Notes under the pieces: generated by a model | Seen by the model: only the letters and a program-made list of their open reading frames with translations | Told to the model about the DNA's origin: nothing | Databases searched by the model: none | Shown: piece after piece, positions 11,214 through 12,433 of the stretch | Layout: every line of letters starts with the position of its first letter | Position numbering within the stretch: position 1 is the stretch's first letter | Position numbers and translations under genes: made by a program | DNA from: an uncultured Microcaldota archaeon | GTDB taxonomy: Archaea > Micrarchaeota > Micrarchaeia > Anstonellales > Anstonellaceae | DNA: 12,433 bases | Direction of reading: 5' to 3' | Assembly: GCA_903923795.1 (NCBI GenBank) | Contig: CAIXYX010000099.1 | Coordinates: 1 to 12,433, forward strand

Positions 11214-12433
11214 ATGGTCATGAGGATAGAAAAAATGAATCAAAAACGAGCGGTGCCTGTTTTCTTCGCGCCTCTCATAGCCCTGGCATTTCTCATGTTA
11301 CTCGCCTCAGCCGTATTTGCCGCCGATGCGGTGAATCTGGGTACCGCCGGCAATTTCGCCATATTGTCGAAAACCGGAATATCCACAACCGGAACCACCG
11401 CCGTCAACGGCAACATGGGTGTGAGCCCGGCCGCCGCGAGCTATATCACCGGATTCACGTTAGTGCTTGATTCATTGGGCCAATTCTCCACATCCTCGCT
11501 TGTCAACGGAAGCGTTTACGCTGCCGACTATGCAGTGCCGACCCCGTCAACATTGGGCGTGGCCGTAGGCGACATGCAGACGGCGTACACCGATGCCGCC
11601 GGAAGAACGCACGGCGTAGGTCCGTATCTCAACGTCGGAGCCGGAACAGTGTCTGGCCAGACGCTGACACCGGGCATCTACACCTGGGGCACATCCGTGA
11701 CTATCCCGACCGACCTCACCCTCGACTGCGCGGGCAACGCGAGCGCGGTCTTCATCTTCCAAATCTCCGGGACTCTCGGCATCGATTCAGGCAAGCACGT
11801 TGTCCTGATAAACAGCTGTTCAGCTGGCAACATATTCTGGCAGGTCACGGGCGCGACAACGCTTGGAACCAACTCCATCTTCTATGGCAATATCCTCGAC
11901 CAGACCAACATCGCGATACTCACCGGCGCGGTGCTGAACGGACGCGCCTTGGCGCAGACGGCAGTCACTCTGCAGTCCAACACCATTTCGACACCGGCAG
12001 GAGGCATCACCGACATCCTTCCGCCAGTTGTGACCCTCAACGCACCGCAGAACAACAGTTCGACCAATAACAACCAAACCAGCCTGAATTTCACTTTTGT
12101 CGACGCGCAATCCGCCACTGCAAGCTGCAAACTGCTCATAGATGGAGCGGTGAACAACGCCACCCTGACCACGGTCGCCAACAACACCTCCACCCTCGTC
12201 ATGCCCAACTCGACGCTTGCTGACGGGACATATAACTGGACTGTGAACTGCACCGACCTGTCGGGCAATTCCGCAGCCGCCGCTCAAAGAGTGCTCAATA
12301 TCGACACGGTTGCACCAGTTGTGACTTTGAACACGCTGAACAACAGCTGGCTGAACAGCACTCAGGGCAGCCTGAATTTCACTTTTGTCGACAATATGTC
12401 CGCAACCGCCAGTTGCAGTCTGATCCTCAACGG
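11214..12433 (+). CDS. Secreted DUF3494 (ice-binding-like) protein with Ig-like repeats (3' partial)
   Basis: The frame is open to the end of the window, giving 406 residues so far. A signal peptide (basic MVMRIEKMNQKR, then a hydrophobic core) is probably cut after AVFA near residue 36. Residues about 40-260 form a DUF3494 beta-solenoid domain: NLGTAGNFAILSKTGISTTG, GNMGVSPAAASYITGF, LTPGIYTWGTSVTIPTDLTL, AVFIFQISGTLGIDSG, NIFWQVTGATTLGTNSIFYG, and NGRALAQTAVTLQSNTIS. The family includes ice-binding proteins and adhesins. From about 271, Ig-like repeats of about 97 residues begin, each opening with PVVTLN and containing SLNFTFVD, and rich in Asn-X-Ser/Thr sequons. It is probably a cell-surface adhesin or cold-adaptive protein; ice binding is unproven. 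Transfer from bacteria is plausible but not shown. Confidence 0.9.
   Translation, partial: MVMRIEKMNQKRAVPVFFAPLIALAFLMLLASAVFAADAVNLGTAGNFAILSKTGISTTGTTAVNGNMGVSPAAASYITGFTLVLDSLGQFSTSSLVNGSVYAADYAVPTPSTLGVAVGDMQTAYTDAAGRTHGVGPYLNVGAGTVSGQTLTPGIYTWGTSVTIPTDLTLDCAGNASAVFIFQISGTLGIDSGKHVVLINSCSAGNIFWQVTGATTLGTNSIFYGNILDQTNIAILTGAVLNGRALAQTAVTLQSNTISTPAGGITDILPPVVTLNAPQNNSSTNNNQTSLNFTFVDAQSATASCKLLIDGAVNNATLTTVANNTSTLVMPNSTLADGTYNWTVNCTDLSGNSAAAAQRVLNIDTVAPVVTLNTLNNSWLNSTQGSLNFTFVDNMSATASCSLILN
12024..12433 (+). repeat. Ig-like coding repeats with an identical 24-base core
   Basis: Two copies of an Ig-like unit begin at 12024 and 12315 (both CCAGTTGTGAC). A 24-base stretch encoding SLNFTFVD is identical at 12081-12104 and 12369-12392, while surrounding codons differ. 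The second copy is cut by the window end. Confidence 0.75.

Overview
The window most likely comes from an archaeon, probably a small-genome (DPANN-type) lineage such as Micrarchaeota or Diapherotrites; the lineage is an inference. Archaeal signs are two genes of the PurP family, which is essentially archaeal; an archaeal-style secretion/pilus ATPase next to a two-domain GspF/TadC-like membrane protein; TATA boxes placed about 25 bases before leaderless start codons; and Shine-Dalgarno sites of the archaeal type (AGGTGA, GAGGTGA). No rRNA, tRNA, CRISPR array or transposase gene was seen.

Layout. 1-2833 (+): the 3' part of a VirB11/TadA-like ATPase and the complete TadC-like platform protein, forming a type IV pilus-like or secretion module. 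2875-3380 (+): a RelB/RelE-type toxin-antitoxin pair. It sits between the real 3' end of the tadC-like gene and a second, displaced copy of that same 3' end. 3415-3555: a gene-free block made almost wholly of nested inverted repeats, with two cUGCGg tetraloops when read as + strand RNA. 3618-5869 (+): two PurP-like ATP-grasp genes. The second looks canonical; the first has lost the glycine-rich loop. The last codons of the second are also copied just downstream. 5896-6483 (-): an unrecognised protein with its own TATA box. 6546-9641 (-): a probable operon read right to left: an alpha-oxoamine synthase of the glycine C-acetyltransferase (KBL) type, an unknown 202-aa protein, and an ArsB/NhaD/SLC13-type permease. 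9873-10550 (+): an unknown protein with a possible N-terminal winged helix. 10661-10725: a TATA box followed by three 19-base-period iterons. 10754-11149 (+): a small cysteine-rich lipoprotein. 11214-12433 (+): a secreted DUF3494 (ice-binding-like) protein with Ig-like repeats, running off the window.

How the parts relate. The ATPase and membrane protein would power assembly or export of surface filaments. The last two genes are also surface proteins, but there is no direct link between the two ends. PurP makes FAICAR in archaeal purine synthesis; whether the divergent neighbour shares that reaction is doubtful. The KBL operon suggests amino-acid (threonine/glycine) metabolism with a transporter of unknown substrate. 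The most unusual signals are the stranded coding-gene tails at two separate loci, whose differences are mostly synonymous, and the structured block beside the toxin-antitoxin cassette.
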